A program made the position numbers and the translations under genes. A stretch of 64,000 nt of DNA from an uncultured Faecalibacterium sp. (GTDB lineage: Bacteria; Bacillota; Clostridia; Oscillospirales; Ruminococcaceae): contig CAKSVD010000003.1 in assembly GCA_934503275.1 (NCBI GenBank), positions 62,001-126,000 on the forward strand, in the 5' to 3' direction. Below are positions 60,882-64,000 of the stretch, piece by piece; position 1 is the stretch's first letter; every line of letters begins with the position of its first letter. The notes under the pieces were generated by a model. It was not told where the DNA came from, ran no database searches, and saw only the letters and a program-made list of their open reading frames with translations.

Positions 60882-62012
60882 TTGCACAGAACTGCTGCCC
60901 GCAAAGGGCTGCTGCGGCCGCTGCCGCCCATGGACCTGCCTTTTCTGGTGCTGGTGCTCACGCTGGTAGCCTTTGGGCTGGTGATGCTGTGCAGCGCCAG
61001 CAGTGCGGTGGCGCTGTACCGGCGGCAGGACGCCTTTGCCTATGTGCGGCCGCAGCTGTTGTACGCCGCCATGGGGCTGGTGGCTATGTGGATGGCCAGC
61101 CGGGTGGACTACCACATCTATCACAAGCTGGCGTGGCCGCTGCTGGCGCTTTCGCTGGTACTGCTGACGGCGGTGCTGTTCATGCCGGAATATAACGGCT
61201 GCAAGCGCTGGCTGGTGCTGCCGGGGCTGGGCACATTACAGCCTAGTGAGATCGCAAAATTTGCGGTAGTGCTGGTGTTTGCACACATCATTGCATTGAA
61301 CCACGACCGCATGGGCAGCTTTGCGGTGGGGGTAGTGCCTTTTGCGCTGGTGCTGGGGGTGGTGGCGGTGCTCATGCTGCTGGAACCCCATCTTTCCGGC
61401 ACGGTGCTGATTTTGAGTATCGGCGCGGTGCTCATGTTCGTGGGCGGCACCGGGCTGCGGTGGTTCATGCTGGCAGGAGCAGGCGGCGCTGCCGCCATCG
61501 GCACGGCCATTGTGCTCATGCCGGAACTGGTGCCCTACGCCGCCGACCGGCTCAACTCGTGGCTCGACCCCTTTGCCGACCCGCTGGGCGACGGCCACCA
61601 GACCATCCAGAGCCTGTACGCTATCGGCTCCGGCGGAGCGGCGGGGCTTGGGCTGGGCAACAGCCGCCAGAAGCATCTGTTCGTGCCCGAGCCGCAGAAT
61701 GATTTCATCTTTTCCATCCTCTGCGAGGAACTGGGCTTTCTGGGCGCGTGTGCGGTGATATTGCTGTTCAGCGCGCTGCTGTGGCGGGGCATCACGCTGG
61801 CGGCGCACGCGCCGGACCGCTTTGGTGCGCTGCTGGTGGTGGGCTTTGTGGTGCAGGTGGCGCTGCAGGCGGTGCTGAACATCGCGGTGGTCACCAACAC
61901 CATCCCAAACACCGGCATCAGCCTGCCCTTTTTCTCCTCCGGCGGCACCAGCCTGATGATGCTTCTGGGTGAGATGGGCATCGTGCTTTCCGTCTCCCGG
62001 GGCGAAAGCTGA
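60882..62012 (+). CDS. ftsW: Septal peptidoglycan polymerase FtsW
   Basis: The TTG start follows ACGGAGGTGA. The 376-aa SEDS protein has about ten membrane helices, KRWLVLPGLGTLQPSEIAKFAVVL (the typical QPSE motif near residue 118) and the SGTxSL end block (SLPFFSSGGTSLMMLLGEMG). It polymerises glycan strands with its PBP partner (the divergent gene). TACAAT at 60853-60858 is a likely -10. Confidence 0.93.
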   Translation: MHRTAARKGLLRPLPPMDLPFLVLVLTLVAFGLVMLCSASSAVALYRRQDAFAYVRPQLLYAAMGLVAMWMASRVDYHIYHKLAWPLLALSLVLLTAVLFMPEYNGCKRWLVLPGLGTLQPSEIAKFAVVLVFAHIIALNHDRMGSFAVGVVPFALVLGVVAVLMLLEPHLSGTVLILSIGAVLMFVGGTGLRWFMLAGAGGAAAIGTAIVLMPELVPYAADRLNSWLDPFADPLGDGHQTIQSLYAIGSGGAAGLGLGNSRQKHLFVPEPQNDFIFSILCEELGFLGACAVILLFSALLWRGITLAAHAPDRFGALLVVGFVVQVALQAVLNIAVVTNTIPNTGISLPFFSSGGTSLMMLLGEMGIVLSVSRGES

Positions 62013-62192
62013 TAAAAGGCTGCATTTCCTGCCGCGGCGGGGCAGGAACGGCGCGGAAAAACCGGAAAAAAGCGGACAAATGACCGGACAAATCCCGCAG
62101 ACAGCGGGGAAGCCGTTTCCGGTGCATTTCTTTGACCAAAGACCCTCGTTTTGCATACCATGGGGTATCTTTTGCAGAACGGGGGTCTTGGC

Positions 62193-63524
62193 ATGGCTGG
62201 GGATTGGATCATTACGGGCGGGCGGCCTTTGCAGGGCAGGGTGGAAGTGCCTGCGGCCAAAAACAGTGTGCTGCCGCTGCTGGCAGCTTCGCTGCTGTGC
62301 AGCGGGCCGGTGCGGCTGCAAAATGTGCCGCGCCTGACCGATGTAGAGGACTGTCTTGCCCTGCTGCGGGGCGTGGGCTGCACGGCGGGCTGGCAGGGGG
62401 CAGCGCTGGCGGTGCAGGGGCAGCCGATGCGCACCGACCTTGCACCGGAGGCCGCAGGCCGGATGCGAGCATCCATCCTGTTCTGCGCGCCGCTGCTGGC
62501 GCGGCTGGGGCGGGTGAGCACCGTGCTGCCCGGGGGCTGCCGCATCGGGGCAAGACCCATTGACCTGCACCTGCAGGGGCTGGCACAGATGGGCGTGCGG
62601 CAGCTGCCCGCAGCGCCCGGACAGCTTGTTTTGTACGCCCCGGCGGGGCTGCGGGGCGCGGAGATCTGTCTTGCTTTCCCCAGTGTGGGCGCCACCGAAA
62701 CGCTGCTGCTGGCCGCCGCCACGGCGCAGGGGCAGACCGTGCTGCACGGTGCTGCAAAAGAACCGGAGATCGCAGATCTTGCCGCCTTTCTCAACGCTTG
62801 CGGCGGCTGCGTGGAGGGCGCAGGCACCGACACCATCCGGGTGCGGGGAAAGCGCTGCCTTGCGGGCTGCACCTTTGCGCCGGTGGCAGACCGCATCATC
62901 GCCTCTACGCTGGCCTGTGCGGCGGCAGCGGCGGGCGGCAGGGTAGAACTGGCGGGCTGTGCCCCCGGACTATATGCGCCGCTGCTGGAAATTCTGGAAC
63001 AAATGGGCTGCACCGTAGAGCGGGCACGCGATGCTGCCGTCATTTCACGGTTCGGGACGCTGCGCGGCGCGGGAAACGTGCACACAGCGCCCTACCCCGG
63101 CCTTGCTACGGACGCCGCCCCGCTGCTGGCGGCGGTGATGCTCTGCGCGCAGGGGGAAAGCAGCCTGCAGGACAGGGTGTTTGAAAACCGTTTTGTCTGC
63201 GCGGAGGGCTTTGCGGCGCTGGGCGCGAACGTCCGGGTGGCAGAGCGCACCCTGTATGTGCAACCGGGCGGGGCGCTGCACGGGGCAAGGCTGACCGCAC
63301 CGGACCTGCGGGGCGGGGCAGCGCTGGTGCTTGCGGCGCTGGCTGCCCGGGGCAGCAGCCGCCTTGGCGGAGCGGCGCTTGTCCGGCGCGGGTATGCGGA
63401 CCTTGACCGGCTTTTGGCAGGGCTGGGCGCACAGATTATGCAGGAAATACCTGCCCGGAGCGGCCTTGCGAAAAAAACACCCACGAAAAAGCAATTTTGT
63501 CTTGCAATCGGAGCGAAAAAATGA
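62193..63524 (+). CDS. murA: UDP-N-acetylglucosamine 1-carboxyvinyltransferase
   Basis: ATG 62193 follows GGGGGTC; the ATG at 62160 is less supported. The 443-aa enzyme catalyses the first step to UDP-MurNAc. It has the start LQGRVEVPAAKNSVLPLLAA and LPGGCRIGARPIDLHL with the catalytic Cys near residue 116 (the fosfomycin target). It ends in a basic tail (KKTPTKKQF). It lies between ftsW and ftsZ, where the mur/fts cluster often has other genes. Confidence 0.9.
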   Translation: MAGDWIITGGRPLQGRVEVPAAKNSVLPLLAASLLCSGPVRLQNVPRLTDVEDCLALLRGVGCTAGWQGAALAVQGQPMRTDLAPEAAGRMRASILFCAPLLARLGRVSTVLPGGCRIGARPIDLHLQGLAQMGVRQLPAAPGQLVLYAPAGLRGAEICLAFPSVGATETLLLAAATAQGQTVLHGAAKEPEIADLAAFLNACGGCVEGAGTDTIRVRGKRCLAGCTFAPVADRIIASTLACAAAAAGGRVELAGCAPGLYAPLLEILEQMGCTVERARDAAVISRFGTLRGAGNVHTAPYPGLATDAAPLLAAVMLCAQGESSLQDRVFENRFVCAEGFAALGANVRVAERTLYVQPGGALHGARLTAPDLRGGAALVLAALAARGSSRLGGAALVRRGYADLDRLLAGLGAQIMQEIPARSGLAKKTPTKKQFCLAIGAKK

Positions 63525-63530
63525 TACGAT
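63502..63530 (+). promoter_or_regulatory. Promoter of ftsZ
   Basis: TTGCAA (63502-63507) and TACGAT (63525-63530) are 17 bases apart, overlapping the murA stop. Confidence 0.6.
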
Positions 63531-63610
63531 ACAGTTATATAAATATCGTATGATAATTTCTGTGCGGCATTTGCGCAGTTCCACATAAAAATCCGATGGA
63601 GGACAAAGTT

Positions 63611-64000
<390 letters not shown>

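Overview
The window looks like a chromosomal segment of a Faecalibacterium-type gut Firmicute (Oscillospiraceae). I infer this from the high GC and GC-rich third codon positions, Firmicute ribosome binding sites, T-box leaders, a DUF3793 gene beside a feo locus, many TTG/GTG starts, and a gene complement that recalls F. prausnitzii-like genomes. The genus is inferred from general knowledge, not from a search.

Bases 1 to about 9,650 are accessory DNA and form the right end of an integrated element. It carries a membrane-anchored GAF-like protein with two small downstream genes, a helix-turn-helix protein, a DUF2806-like gene with 21-bp-phased upstream repeats, a sigma-like regulator with a hairpin over its ribosome binding site, a structured RNA ending in a terminator, a MazF/PemK-like protein overlapping a ParB-like protein, an excisionase-type HTH protein and a tyrosine integrase. 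The integrase abuts a tRNA-Leu(CAA), and a 5' half of a second tRNA-Leu lies just beyond it. The left end is outside the window. Base composition is mosaic: 1-1,500 and 2,700-4,500 are clearly AT-richer than the rest.

From 10 kb on, the sequence is core chromosome. 10-18 kb: a SpoIID/LytB-domain protein, two rhamnosyltransferase-like GT2 enzymes and rfbA-rfbD-(small membrane protein)-rfbB for dTDP-rhamnose. 18-27.5 kb: a P-loop kinase, a DUF3793 gene behind a promoter and early terminator, an iron locus (feoA-feoA-feoB-Cys-rich FeoB partner, DtxR-like regulator) and a heterodimeric ABC exporter. 27.5-36.8 kb: a ferredoxin coupled to a shortened trigger factor, a polytopic membrane protein, glgB, a GH13 amylase, niaR and a TetR regulator. 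36.8-48 kb: asnB behind an Asn-type T-box, a Fur-family regulator, a GntR regulator, an ABC uptake operon behind a Trp-type T-box, a YfhO-like protein, an HD nucleotidase and dusB. 48.5-52.8 kb: the operon ddl-murI-DUF1934-argS. 53-56.6 kb: rpmG-secE-nusG-rplK-rplA-(L10 leader)-rplJ-rplL. 56.8-64 kb: a patatin-like protein, xpt with a structured leader, a divergent PBP/ftsW pair, murA and the start of ftsZ.

The most interesting non-coding signal is a dispersed intergenic repeat (six copies, 23.7-58.9 kb). It has two hairpins whose arms change sequence from copy to copy while base pairing and a CGCA/TGCG loop are kept. A second, MITE-like palindromic repeat lies at 40.3 kb. Candidate undescribed RNA elements lie at 5.64-5.86 kb, 19.07-19.26 kb (DUF3793 leader) and 57.99-58.09 kb (xpt leader). 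All functions are read from sequence and family knowledge; no searches were run.
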